A DNA stretch of 64,000 nucleotides, from the NCBI GenBank assembly GCA_963930645.1, contig CAWVNO010002544.1, forward strand, positions 434,001 to 498,000, given 5' to 3'. The position numbers were made by a program, and so were the translations under genes. Below, one piece after another: positions 46,836 to 59,715 of the stretch (position 1 is the first letter of the stretch; every line of letters begins with the position of its first letter). The stretch comes from Salticus scenicus. Its lineage: Eukaryota; Arthropoda; Arachnida; Araneae; Salticidae. Below the pieces are notes generated by a model. The model had not been told where the DNA came from, did not search any database, and worked only from the letters and a program-made list of their open reading frames with translations.

Positions 46836-49760
46836 ATGGCGCCCCAGTCAAACTCCCCGCCTGACGCTGTCTATCGTCTTGCGATGGCTGCTGTCGTCTT
46901 GCGATGGCTGCTGTCGTCTTGCGATGGCTGCTGTCGTCTTGCGATGGATGCTATCGTCTTGCGATGGATGCTATCGTCTTGCGATGGCTGCTGAGCACGA
47001 CCTTACGGAAAGAGCCGTTTCCCTAATTATATAGGAAATTATGGCGCCTCAGTCAAACTCCCCGCCTGACGCTGTCTATCGTCTTGCGATGGCTGCTGTC
47101 GTCTTGCGATGGCTGCTGTCGTCTTGCGAAAGATGCTATCGTCTTGCGATGGCTGCTGAGCACGACCTTACGGAAAGAGCCGTTTCCCTAATTATATAGG
47201 AAATTATGGCGCCCCAGTCAAACTTCCCGCCTGACGCTGTCTATCGTCTTGCGATGGCTGCTGTCGTCTTGCGATGGCTGCTGTCGTCTTGCGATGGCTG
47301 CTGTCGTCTTGCGATGGATGCTCTCGTCTTGCGATGGATGCTATCGTCTTGCGATGGCTGCTGTCGTCTTGCGATGGCTGCTGTCGTCTTGCGATGGCTG
47401 CTGTCGTCTTGCGATGGCTGCTGTCGTCTTGCGATGGATGCTATCGTCTTGCGATGGCTGCTGAGCACGACCTTACGGAAAGAGCCGTTTCCCTAATTAT
47501 ATAGGAAATTATGGCGCCCCAGTCAAACTCCCCGCCAGACGCTGTCTATCGTCTTGCGATGGCTGCTGTCGTCTTGCGATGGATGCTGTCGTCTTGCGAT
47601 GGATGCTGTCGTTTTGCGATGGCTGCTGAGCACGACCTTACGGAAAGAGCCGTTTCCCTAATTATATAGGAAATTATGGCGCCCCAGTCAAACTCCCCGT
47701 CTGACGCTGTTTATAGTCTTGCGATGGCTGCTGTCGTCTTGCGATGGCTGCTGTCGTCTTGCGATGGCTGCTGTCGTCTTGTGATGGATGCTGTCGTCTT
47801 GCGATGGATGCAATCGTCTTGCGATGGATGCTATCGTCTTGCGATGGCTGCTGAGCACGACCTTACGGAAAGAGCCGTTTCCCTAATTATATAGGAAATT
47901 ATGGCGCCCCAGTCAAACTCCCCGCCTGACGCTGTCTATCGTTTTGCGATGGCTGCTGTCGTCTTGCGATTGCTGCTGTCGTCTTGCGATGGATGCTGTC
48001 GTCTTGCGATGGATGCTGTCGTCTTGCGATGGATGCTGTCGTCTTGCGATGGCTGCTGAGGACGACCTTACGGAAAGAGCCGTTTCCCTAATTATATAGG
48101 CAATTATGGCGCCCCAGTCAAACTCCCCGCCTGACGCTGTCTATCGTCTTGCGATGGCTGCTGTCGTCTTGCGATGGCTGCTGTCGTCTTGCGATGGATG
48201 CTGTCGTCTTGCGATGGATGCTGTCGTCTTGCGATGGATGCTGTCGTCTTGCGATGGCTGCTGTCGTCTTGCGATGGATGCTGTCGTCTTGCGATGGCTG
48301 CTGAGCACGACCTTACGGAAAGAGCCGTTTCCCTAATTATATAGGAAATTATGGCGCCCCAGTCAAACTCCCCGCCTGACGCTGTCTATCGTCTTGCGAT
48401 GGCTGCTGTCGTCTTGCGATGGCTGCTGTCGTCTTGCGATGGCTACTGTCGTCTTGCGATGGATGCTGTCGTCTTGCGATGGAAGCTTTCGTCTTGCAAT
48501 GGATGCTATCGTCTTGCGATAGCTGCTGAGCACGACCTTACGGAAAGAGCCGCTTCCCTAATTATATAGGCAATTATGGCGCCCCAGTCAAACTCCCCGC
48601 CTGACGCTGTCTATCGTCTTGCGATGGCTGCTGTCGTCTTGCGATGGCTGCTGTCGTCTTGCGATGGCTGCTGTCGTCTTGCGATGGATGCTATCGTCTG
48701 GCGATGGCTGCTGAGCACGACCTTACGGAAAGATCCGTTTCCCTAATTATATAGGAAATTATGGCGCCCCAGTCAAACTCCCCGCCTGACGCTGTCTATC
48801 GTCTTGCGATGGCTGCTGTCGTCTTGCGATGGATGCTGTCGTCTTGCGATGGATGCTGTCGTCTTGCGATGGATGCTGTCGTTTTGCGATGGCTGCTGAG
48901 CACGACCTTACGGAAAGAGCCGTTTCCCTAATTATATAGGAAATTATGGCGCCCCAGTCAAACTTCCCGCCTGACGCTGTTTATCGTCTTGCGATGGCTG
49001 CTGTCGTCTTGCGATGGCTGCTGTCGTCTTGCGATGGCTGCTGTCGTCTTGTGATGGATGCTGTCGTCTTGCGATGGATGCAATCGTCTTGCGATGGATG
49101 CTATCGTCTTGCGATGGCTGCTGAGCACGACCTTACGGAAAGAGCCGTTTCCCTAATTATATAGGAAATTATGGCGCCCCAGTCAAACTCCCCGCCTGAC
49201 GCTGTCTATCGTCTTGCGATTGCTGCTGTCGTCTTGCGATGGATGCTGTCGTCTTGCGATGGATGCTGTCGTCTTGCGATGGATGCTATCGTCTTGCGAT
49301 GGCTGCTGAGCATGACCTTATGGAAAGAGCCGTTCCCTAATTATATAGGAAATTATGGCGCCCCAGTCAAACTCCCCGCCTGACGCTGTCTATCGTCTTG
49401 CGATGGCTGCTGTCGTCTTGCGATGGCTGCTGTCGTCTTGCGATGGATGCTGTCGTCTTGCGATGGATCCTATCGTCTTGCGATGGATGCTATCGTCTTG
49501 CGATGGCTGCTGAGCACGACCTTACGGTAAGTGCCGTTTCCCTATTTATATAGGAAATTATGGCGCCCCAGTCAAACTCCCCGCCTGACGCTATCCAATT
49601 TCGATGGCTGCTGTCGTCTTACGATGGCTGCTGTCGTCTTGCGATGGCTGCTGTCGTCTTGCGATGGATGCTATCGTCTTGCGATGGATGCTATCGTCTT
49701 GCGATGGCTGCTGAGCACGACCTTACGGAAAGAGCTGTTTCCCTAATTATATAGAAAATT
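46836..49760 (+). repeat. Mosaic of H-type, long-array and E/K-type monomers
   Basis: 46836-47510 brings a new module: a 205-bp monomer, a 165-bp monomer with GCGCCTCAG and GCGAAAGATG, and a 305-bp monomer with 11 subunits (47206-47510). 47511-48945 repeats the end of H2 (45401-46835, offset 2,110 bp). 48946-49760 holds the GCAATCG, GATTGCTG plus GAGCATGACC, GGATCCTATCG and ATCCAATTTCGAT monomers, related to 23846-24462 and nearly identical to 57181 onward. Noncoding. Confidence 0.87.
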
Positions 49761-52700
49761 ATGGCGCCCCAGTCAAACTCCCCGCCTGACGCTGTCTATC
49801 GTCTTGCGATGGCTGCTGTCGTATTGCGATGGCTGCTGTCGTCTTGCGATGGCTGCTGTCGTCTTGCGATGGATGCTATCGTCTTGCGATGGCTGCTGAG
49901 CACGACCTTACGGAAAGAGCCGTTTCTCTAATTATATAGGAAATTATGGCGCCCTAGTCAAACTCCCCGCCTGACGCTGTCTATCGTCTTGCGATGGCTG
50001 CTGTCGTCTTGCGATGGCTGCTGTCGTCTTGCGATGGGTGCTGTCGTCTTGCGATGGATGCTGTCGTCTTGCGATGGATGCTATCGTCTTGCGATGGATG
50101 CTATCGTTTTGCGATGGCTGCTGAGCACGACCTTACTGAAGGAGCCGTTTCCCTAATTATATAGGAAATTATGGCGCCCCAGTCAAACTCCCCGCCTGAC
50201 GCTGTCTATCGTCTTGCGATGGCTGCTGTCGTCTTGCGATGGATGCTGTCGTCTTGCGATGGATGCTATCGTCTTGCGATGGATGCTATCGTCTTGCGAT
50301 GGCTGCTGAGCACGACCTTACGGAAAGAGCTGTTTCCCTAATTATATAGAAAATTATGGCGCCCCAGTCAAACTCCCCGCCTGACGCTGTCTATCGTCTT
50401 GCGATGGCTGCTGTCGTCTTGCGATGGCTGCTGTCGTCTTGCGATGGCTGCTGTCGTCTTGCGATGGATGCTATCGTCTTGCGATGGCTGCTGAGCACGA
50501 CCTTACGGAAAGAGCCGTTTCTCTAATTATATAGGAAATTATGGCGCCCCAGTCAAACTCCCCGCCAGACGCTGTCTATCGTCTTGCGATGGCTGCTGTC
50601 GTCTTGCGATGGATGCTGTCGTCTTGCGATGGATGCTGTCGTTTTGCGATGGCTGCTGAGCACGACCTTACGGAAAGAGCCGTTTCCCTAATTATATAGG
50701 AAATTATGGCGCCCCAGTCAAACTCCCCGTCTGACGCTGTTTATAGTCTTGCGATGGCTGCTGTCGTCTTGCGATGGCTGCTGTCGTCTTGCGATGGCTG
50801 CTGTCGTCTTGTGATGGATGCTGTCGTCTTGCGATGGATGCAATCGTCTTGCGATGGATGCTATCGTCTTGCGATGGCTGCTGAGCACGACCTTACGGAA
50901 AGAGCCGTTTCCCTAATTATATAGGAAATTATGGCGCCCCAGTCAAACTCCCCGCCTGACGCTGTCTATCGTCTTGCGATGGCTGCTGTCGTCTTGCGAT
51001 TGCTGCTGTCGTCTTGCGATGGATGCTGTCGTCTTGCGATGGATGCTATCGTCTTGCGATGGATGCTGTCGTCTTGCGATGGCTGCTGAGGACGACCTTA
51101 CGGAAAGAGCCGTTTCCCTAATTATATAGGCAATTATGGCGCCCCAGTCAAACTCCCCGCCTGACGCTGTCTATCGTCTTGCGATGGCTGCTGTCGTCTT
51201 GCGATGGCTGCTGTCGTCTTGCGATGGATGCTGTCGTCTTGCGATGGATGCTGTCGTCTTGCGATGGATGCTGTCGTCTTGCGATGGCTGCTGTCGTCTT
51301 GCGATGGATGCTGTCGTCTTGCGATGGCTGCTGAGCACGACCTTACGGAAAGAGCCGTTTCCCTAATTATATAGGAAATTATGGCGCCCCAGTCAAACTC
51401 CCCGCCTGACGCTGTCTATCGTCTTGCGATGGCTGCTGTCGTCTTGCGATGGCTGCTGTCGTCTTGCGATGGCTACTGTCGTCTTGCGATGGATGCTGTC
51501 GTCTTGCGATGGAAGCTTTCGTCTTGCAATGGATGCTATCGTCTTGCGATAGCTGCTGAGCACGACCTTACGGAAAGAGCCGCTTCCCTAATTATATAGG
51601 CAATTATGGCGCCCCAGTCAAACTCCCCGCCTGACGCTGTCTATCGTCTTGCGATGGCTGCTGTCGTCTTGCGATGGCTGCTGTCGTCTTGCGATGGCTG
51701 CTGTCGTCTTGCGATGGATGCTATCGTCTGGCGATGGCTGCTGAGCACGACCTTACGGAAAGATCCGTTTCCCTAATTATATAGGAAATTATGGCGCCCC
51801 AGTCAAACTCCCCGCCTGACGCTGTCTATCGTCTTGCGATGGCTGCTGTCGTCTTGCGATGGATGCTGTCGTCTTGCGATGGATGCTGTCGTCTTGCGAT
51901 GGATGCTGTCGTTTTGCGATGGCTGCTGAGCACGACCTTACGGAAAGAGCCGTTTCCCTAATTATATAGGAAATTATGGCGCCCCAGTCAAACTCCCCGC
52001 CTGACGCTGTCTATCGTCTTGCGATGGCTGCTGTCGTCTTGCGATGGCTGCTGTCGTCTTGCGATGGCTGCTGTCGTCTTGCGATGGATGCTATCGTCTT
52101 GCGATGGATGCTATCGTCTTGCGATGGCTGCTGAGCACGACCTTACGGAAAGAGCCGTTTCCCTAATTATATAGGAAATTATGGCGCCTCAGTCAAACTC
52201 CCCGCCTGACGCTGTCTATCGTCTTGCGATGGCTGCTGTCGTCTTGCGATGGCTGCTGTCGTCTTGCGAAAGATGCTATCGTCTTGCGATGGCTGCTGAG
52301 CACGACCTTACGGAAAGAGCCGTTTCCCTAATTATATAGGAAATTATGGCGCCCCAGTCAAACTTCCCGCCTGACGCTGTCTATCGTCTTGCGATGGCTG
52401 CTGTCGTCTTGCGATGGCTGCTGTCGTCTTGCGATGGCTGCTGTCGTCTTGCGATGGATGCTCTCGTCTTGCGATGGATGCTATCGTCTTGCGATGGCTG
52501 CTGTCGTCTTGCGATGGCTGCTGTCGTCTTGCGATGGCTGCTGTCGTCTTGCGATGGCTGCTGTCGTCTTGCGATGGATGCTATCGTCTTGCGATGGCTG
52601 CTGAGCACGACCTTACGGAAAGAGCCGTTTCCCTAATTATATAGGAAATTATGGCGCCCCAGTCAAACTCCCCGCCAGACGCTGTCTATCGTCTTGCGAT

Positions 52701-53000
52701 GGCTGCTGTCGTCTTGCGATGGATGCTGTCGTCTTGCGATGGATGCTGTCGTTTTGCGATGGCTGCTGAGCACGACCTTACGGAAAGAGCCGTTTCCCTA
52801 ATTATATAAGCAATTATGGCGCCCCAGTCAAACTCCCCGCCTGACGCTGTCTATCGTCTTGCGATGGCTGCTGTCGTCTTGCGATGGCTGCTGTCGTCTT
52901 GCGATGGATGCTATCGTCTTGCGATGGATGCTATCGTCTTGCGATGGCTGCTGAGCACGACCTTACGGAAAGATCTGTTTCCCTAATTATATAGAAAATT
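49761..53000 (+). repeat. 3,240-bp higher-order repeat, copy J1 (16 monomers)
   Basis: Sixteen monomers of 185, 225, 185, 185, 165, 225, 205, 245, 225, 185, 185, 205, 165, 305, 165 and 185 bp. It begins with a GTCGTATTGCG subunit, includes the 305-bp long-array monomer (52346-52650) and ends with a TATAAGCAATT spacer monomer (52816). The series restarts at 53001. The middle part equals the second half of the 4.95-kb HOR, so J was assembled from H plus the long-array module. Confidence 0.91.
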
Positions 53001-55585
53001 ATGGCGCCCCAGTCAAACTCCCCGCCTGACGCTGTCTATCGTCTTGCGATGGCTGCTGTCGTATTGCGATGGCTGCTGTCGTCTTGCGATGGCTGCTGTC
53101 GTCTTGCGATGGATGCTATCGTCTTGCGATGGCTGCTGAGCACGACCTTACGGAAAGAGCCGTTTCTCTAATTATATAGGAAATTATGGCGCCCCAGTCA
53201 AACTCCCCGCCTGACGCTGTCTATCGTCTTGCGATGGCTGCTGTCGTCTTGCGATGGCTGCTGTCGTCTTGCGATGGGTGCTGTCGTCTTGCGATGGATG
53301 CTGTCGTCTTGCGATGGATGCTATCGTCTTGCGATGGATGCTATCGTTTTGCGATGGCTGCTGAGCACGACCTTACTGAAGGAGCCGTTTCCCTAATTAT
53401 ATAGGAAATTATGGCGCCCCAGTCAAACTCCCCGCCTGACGCTGTCTATCGTCTTGCGATGGCTGCTGTCGTCTTGCGATGGATGCTGTCGTCTTGCGAT
53501 GGATGCTATCGTCTTGCGATGGATGCTATCGTCTTGCGATGGCTGCTGAGCACGACCTTACGGAAAGAGCTGTTTCCCTAATTATATAGAAAATTATGGC
53601 GCCCCAGTCAAACTCCCCGCCTGACGCTGTCTATCGTCTTGCGATGGCTGCTGTCGTCTTGCGATGGCTGCTGTCGTCTTGCGATGGCTGCTGTCGTCTT
53701 GCGATGGATGCTATCGTCTTGCGATGGCTGCTGAGCACGACCTTACGGAAAGAGCCGTTTCTCTAATTATATAGGAAATTATGGCGCCCCAGTCAAACTC
53801 CCCGCCAGACGCTGTCTATCGTCTTGCGATGGCTGCTGTCGTCTTGCGATGGATGCTGTCGTCTTGCGATGGATGCTGTCGTTTTGCGATGGCTGCTGAG
53901 CACGACCTTACGGAAAGAGCCGTTTCCCTAATTATATAGGAAATTATGGCGCCCCAGTCAAACTCCCCGTCTGACGCTGTTTATAGTCTTGCGATGGCTG
54001 CTGTCGTCTTGCGATGGCTGCTGTCGTCTTGCGATGGCTGCTGTCGTCTTGTGATGGATGCTGTCGTCTTGCGATGGATGCAATCATCTTGCGATGGATG
54101 CTATCGTCTTGCGATGGCTGCTGAGCACGACCTTACGGAAAGAGCCGTTTTCCTAATTATATAGGAAATTATGGCGCCCCAGTCAAACTCCCCGCCTGAC
54201 GCTGTCTATCGTCTTGCGATGGCTGCTGTCGTCTTGCGATTGCTGCTGTCGTCTTGCGATGGATGCTGTCGTCTTGCGATGGATGCTATCGTCTTGCGAT
54301 GGATGCTGTCGTCTTGCGATGGCTGCTGAGGACGACCTTACGGAAAGAGCCGTTTCCCTAATTATATAGGCAATTATGGCGCCCCAGTCAAACTCCCCGC
54401 CTGACGCTGTCTATCGTCTTGCGATGGCTGCTGTCGTCTTGCGATGGCTGCTGTCGTCTTGCGATGGATGCTGTCGTCTTGCGATGGATGCTGTCGTCTT
54501 GCGATGGATGCTGTCGTCTTGCGATGGCTGCTGTCGTCTTGCGATGGATGCTGTCGTCTTGCGATGGCTGCTGAGCACGACCTTACGGAAAGAGCCGTTT
54601 CCCTAATTATATAGGAAATTATGGCGCCCCAGTCAAACTCCCCGCCTGACGCTGTCTATCGTCTTGCGATGGCTGCTGTCGTCTTGCGATGGCTGCTGTC
54701 GTCTTGCGATGGCTACTGTCGTCTTGCGATGGATGCTGTCGTCTTGCGATGGAAGCTTTCGTCTTGCAATGGATGCTATCGTCTTGCGATAGCTGCTGAG
54801 CACGACCTTACGGAAAGAGCCGCTTCCCTAATTATATAGGCAATTATGGCGCCCCAGTCAAACTCCCCGCCTGACGCTGTCTATCGTCTTGCGATGGCTG
54901 CTGTCGTCTTGCGATGGCTGCTGTCGTCTTGCGATGGCTGCTGTCGTCTTGCGATGGATGCTATCGTCTGGCGATGGCTGCTGAGCACGACCTTACGGAA
55001 AGATCCGTTTCCCTAATTATATAGGAAATTATGGCGCCCCAGTCAAACTCCCCGCCTGACGCTGTCTATCGTCTTGCGATGGCTGCTGTCGTCTTGCGAT
55101 GGATGCTGTCGTCTTGCGATGGATGCTGTCGTCTTGCGATGGATGCTGTCGTTTTGCGATGGCTGCTGAGCACGACCTTACGGAAAGAGCCGTTTCCCTA
55201 ATTATATAGGAAATTATGGCGCCCCAGTCAAACTCCCCGCCTGACGCTGTCTATCGTCTTGCGATGGCTGCTGTCGTCTTGCGATGGCTGCTGTCGTCTT
55301 GCGATGGCTGCTGTCGTCTTGCGATGGATGCTATCGTCTTGCGATGGATGCTATCGTCTTGCGATGGCTGCTGAGCACGACCTTACGGAAAGAGCCGTTT
55401 CCCTAATTATATAGGAAATTATGGCGCCTCAGTCAAACTCCCCGCCTGACGCTGTCTATCGTCTTGCGATGGCTGCTGTCGTCTTGCGATGGCTGCTGTC
55501 GTCTTGCGAAAGATGCTATCGTCTTGCGATGGCTGCTGAGCACGACCTTACGGAAAGAGCCGTTTCCCTAATTATATAGGAAATT
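53001..55585 (+). repeat. 3,240-bp higher-order repeat, copy J2 (13 monomers before the chimera)
   Basis: Matches J1 at a constant offset of 3,240 bp from 53001 until the monomer at 55586. Few differences were noticed: CAATCATC near 54081 against CAATCGTC, GTTTTCC near 54147, and ATGGCGCCCC at 53186 against ATGGCGCCCT at 49946. The copy is cut short by the chimeric monomer that follows. Confidence 0.91.
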
Positions 55586-55930
55586 ATGGCGCCCCAGTCA
55601 AACTTCCCGCCTGACGCTGTCTATCGTCTTGCGATGGCTGCTGTCGTCTTGCGATGGCTGCTGTCGTCTTGCGATGGCTGCTGTCGTCTTGCGATGGATG
55701 CTCTCGTCTTGCGATGGATGCTATCGTCTTGCGATGGCTGCTGTCGTCTTGCGATGGCTGCTGTCGTCTTGCGATGGCTGCTGTCGTCTTGCGATGGCTG
55801 CTGTCGTCTTGTGATGGATGCTGTCGTCTTGCGATGGATGCAATCGTCTTGCGATGGATGCTATCGTCTTGCGATGGCTGCTGAGCACGACCTTACGGAA
55901 AGAGCCGTTTCCCTAATTATATAGGAAATT
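55586..55930 (+). repeat. Chimeric 345-bp monomer (13 subunits)
   Basis: Subunits 1-9 (55624-55803) match in order those of the 305-bp monomers at 47206 and 52346, including the CTC-ending fourth unit and a CTA-ending fifth. Subunits 10-13 (55804-55883) are GTGATGGATGCTG, ATGCAA, ATGCTA and GGCTGCTG, exactly the end of the 47676 and 48946 type. The downstream monomer (55931) is the one that follows the 47676 type elsewhere. This is what an unequal exchange inside two 20-mer arrays would leave, with the breakpoint in or next to the uniform GGCTGCTG units (55724-55803). Confidence 0.88.
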
Positions 55931-56585
55931 ATGGCGCCCCAGTCAAACTCTCCGCCTGACGCTGTCTATCGTTTTGCGATGGCTGCTGTCGTCTTGCGAT
56001 TGCTGCTGTCGTCTTGCGATGGATGCTGTCGTCTTGCGATGGATGCTGTCGTCTTGCGATGGATGCTGTCGTCTTGCGATGGCTGCTGAGGACGACCTTA
56101 CGGAAAGAGCCGTTTCCCTAATTATATAGGCAATTATGGCGCCCCAGTCAAACTCCCCGCCTGACGCTGTCTATCGTTTTGCGATGGCTGCTGTCGTCTT
56201 GCGATTGCTGCTGTCGTCTTGCGATGGATGCTGTCGTCTTGCGATGGATGCTGTCGTCTTGCGATGGATGCTGTCGTCTTGCGATGGCTGCTGAGGACGA
56301 CCTTACGGAAAGAGCCGTTTCCCTAATTATATAGGCAATTATGGCGCCCCAGTCAAACTCCCCGCCTGACGCTGTCTATCGTCTTGCGATGGCTGCTGTC
56401 GTCTTGCGATGGCTGCTGTCGTCTTGCGATGGATGCTGTCGTCTTGCGATGGATGCTGTCGTCTTGCGATGGATGCTGTCGTCTTGCGATGGCTGCTGTC
56501 GTCTTGCGATGGATGCTGTCGTCTTGCGATGGCTGCTGAGCACGACCTTACGGAAAGAGCCGTTTCCCTAATTATATAGGAAATT
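55931..56585 (+). repeat. Duplicated 205-bp monomers and a 245-bp monomer
   Basis: Two nearly identical 205-bp monomers (55931, 56136), each with GTTTTGCGATGG then GCGATTGCTG subunits and GAGGACGACC, stand in tandem where other blocks have one. A 245-bp monomer (56341) follows, as after 47901 elsewhere. Single-monomer tandem duplication. Confidence 0.88.
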
Positions 56586-59500
56586 ATGGCGCCCCAGTCA
56601 AACTCCCCGCCTGACGCTGTCTATCGTCTTGCGATGGCTGCTGTCGTCTTGCGATGGCTGCTGTCGTCTTGCGATGGCTACTGTCGTCTTGCGATGGATG
56701 CTGTCGTCTTGCGATGGAAGCTTTCGTCTTGCAATGGATGCTATCGTCTTGCGATAGCTGCTGAGCACGACCTTACGGAAAGAGCCGCTTCCCTAATTAT
56801 ATAGGCAATTATGGCGCCCCAGTCAAACTCCCCGCCTGACGCTGTCTATCGTCTTGCGATGGCTGCTGTCGTCTTGCGATGGCTGCTGTCGTCTTGCGAT
56901 GGCTGCTGTCGTCTTGCGATGGATGCTATCGTCTGGCGATGGCTGCTGAGCACGACCTTACGGAAAGATCCGTTTCCCTAATTATATAGGAAATTATGGC
57001 GCCCCAGTCAAACTCCCCGCCTGACGCTGTCTATCGTCTTGCGATGGCTGCTGTCGTCTTGCGATGGATGCTGTCGTCTTGCGATGGATGCTGTCGTCTT
57101 GCGATGGATGCTGTCGTTTTGCGATGGCTGCTGAGCACGACCTTACGGAAAGAGCCGTTTCCCTAATTATATAGGAAATTATGGCGCCCCAGTCAAACTT
57201 CCCGCCTGACGCTGTTTATCGTCTTGCGATGGCTGCTGTCGTCTTGCGATGGCTGCTGCCGTCTTGCGATGGCTGCTGTCGTCTTGTGATGGATGCTGTC
57301 GTCTTGCGATGGATGCAATCGTCTTGCGATGGATGCTATCGTCTTGCGATGGCTGCTGAGCACGACCTTACGGAAAGAGCCGTTTCCCTAATTATATAGG
57401 AAATTATGGCGCCCCAGTCAAACTCCCCGCCTGACGCTGTCTATCGTCTTGCGATTGCTGCTGTCGTCTTGCGATGGATGCTGTCGTCTTGCGATGGATG
57501 CTGTCGTCTTGCGATGGATGCTATCGTCTTGCGATGGCTGCTGAGCATGACCTTATGGAAAGAGCCGTTCCCTAATTATATAGGAAATTATGGCGCCCCA
57601 GTCAAACTCCCCGCCTGACGCTGTCTATCGTCTTGCGATGGCTGCTGTCGTCTTGCGATGGCTGCTGTCGTCTTGCGATGGATGCTGTCGTCTTGCGATG
57701 GATCCTATCGTCTTGCGATGGATGCTATCGTCTTGCGATGGCTGCTGAGCACGACCTTACGGTAAGTGCCGTTTCCCTATTTATATAGGAAATTATGGCG
57801 CCCCAGTCAAACTCCCCGCCTGACGCTATCCAATTTCGATGGCTGCTGTCGTCTTACGATGGCTGCTGTCGTCTTGCGATGGATGCTGTCGTCTTGCGAT
57901 GGATGCTATCGTCTTGCAATGGATGCTATCGTTTTGCGATGGCTGCTGAGCACGACCTTACGGAAAGAGCCGTTTCCCTAATTATATAGGCAATTATGGC
58001 GCCCCAGTCAAACTCCCCGCCTGACGCTGTCTATCGTCTTGCGATGGCTGCTGTCGTCTTGCGATGGCTGCTGTCGTCTTGCGATGGATGCTGTCGTCTT
58101 GCGATGGATGCTGTCGTCTTGCGATGGATGCTGTCGTCTTGCGATGGCTGCTGAGCACGACCTTACGGAAAGAGCCGTTTCCCTAATTATATAGGAAATT
58201 ATGGCGCCCCAGTCAAACTCCCCGCCTGACGCTGTCTATCGTCTAGCGATGGCTGCTGTCGTCTTGCGATGGCTGCTGTCGTCTTGCGATGGATGCTGTC
58301 GTCTTGCGATGGATGCTGTCGTCTTGCGATGGATGCTATCGTCTTGCGATGGATGCTATCGTTTTGCGATGGCTGCTGAGCACGACCTTACGGAAAGAGC
58401 CGTTTCCCTAATTATATAAGCAATTATGGCGCCCCAGTCAAACTCCCCGCCTGACGCTGTCTATCGTCTTGCGATGGCTGCTGTCGTCTTGCGATGGCTG
58501 CTGTCGTCTTGCGATGGATGCTATCGTCTTGCGATGGATTCTATCGTCTTGCGATGGCTGCTGAGCACGACCTTACGGAAAGAGCTGTTTCCCTAATTAT
58601 ATAGAAAATTATGGCGCCCCAGTCAAACTCCCCGCCTGACGCTGTCTATCGTCTTGCGATGGCTGCTGTCGTATTGCGATGGCTGCTGTCGTCTTGCGAT
58701 GGCTGCTGTCGTCTTGCGATGGATGCTATCGTCTTGCGATGGCTGCTGAGCACGACCTTACGGAAAGAGCCGTTTCTCTAATTATATAGGAAATTATGGC
58801 GCCCCAGTCAAACTCCCCGCCTGACGCTGTCTATCGTCTTGCGATGGCTGCTGTCGTCTTGCGATGGATGCTGTCGTCTTGCGATGGCTGCTGTCGTCTT
58901 GCGATGGATGCTGTCGTCTTGCGATGGCTGCTGTCGTCTTGCGATGGATGCTGTCGTCTTGCGATGGCTGCTGAGGACGACCTTACGGAAAGAGCCGTTT
59001 CCCTAATTATATAGGAAATTATGGCGCCCCAGTCAAACTCCCCGCCTGACGCTGTCTATCGTCTTGCGATGGCTGCTGTCGTCTTGCGATGGCTGCTGTC
59101 GTCTTGCGATGGCTACTGTCGTCTTGCGATGGATGCTGTCGTCTTGCGATGGAAGCTTTCGTCTTGCGATGGATGCTATCCTCTTGCGATAGCTGCTGAG
59201 CACGACCTTACGGAAAGAGCCGCTTCCCTAATTATATAGGCAATTATGGCGCCCCAGTCAAACTCCCCGCCTGACGCTGTCTATCGTCTTGCGATGGCTG
59301 CTGTCGTCTTGCGATGGCTGCTGTCGTCTTGCGATGGCTGCTGTCGTCTTGCGATGGCTGCTGTCGTCTTGCGATGGATGCTGTCGTCTTGCGATGGATG
59401 CTGTCGTCTTTCGATGGATGCTATCGTCTTGCGATGGCTGCTGAGCACGACCTTACGCAAAGAGCCGTTTCCCTAATTATATAGGAAATTATGGCGCCCC

Positions 59501-59715
59501 AGTCAAACTCCCCGCCTGACGCTGTGTATCGTCTTGCGATGACTGCTGTCGTCTTGCGATGGCTGCTGTCGTCTTGCGATGGGTGCTGTCGTCTTGCGAT
59601 GGATGCTGTCGTCTTGCGATGGATGCTATCGTCTTGCGATGGATGCTATCGTTTTGCGATGGCTGCTGAGCACGACCTTACTGAAGGAGCCGTTTCCCTA
59701 ATTATATAGGAAATT
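56586..59715 (+). repeat. 3.1-kb higher-order repeat, copy K1 (15 monomers)
   Basis: Fifteen monomers totalling 3,130 bp. Order of marks: AAGCTT with TTGCAATGG, GATCCGTTTCC, GTTTTGCG, GTGATGG plus GCAATCG, GATTGCTG plus GAGCATGACC (184 bp), GGATCCTATCG with GGTAAGTGCC, ATCCAATTTCGAT (201 bp), a GTCTAGCG monomer, TATAAGCAATT, GTCGTATTGCG, alternating GGC/GGA subunits (58796), TATCCTCTTGCG, TCTTTCGATGG, and TGTGTATCG. The next copy starts at 59716. Confidence 0.91.
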
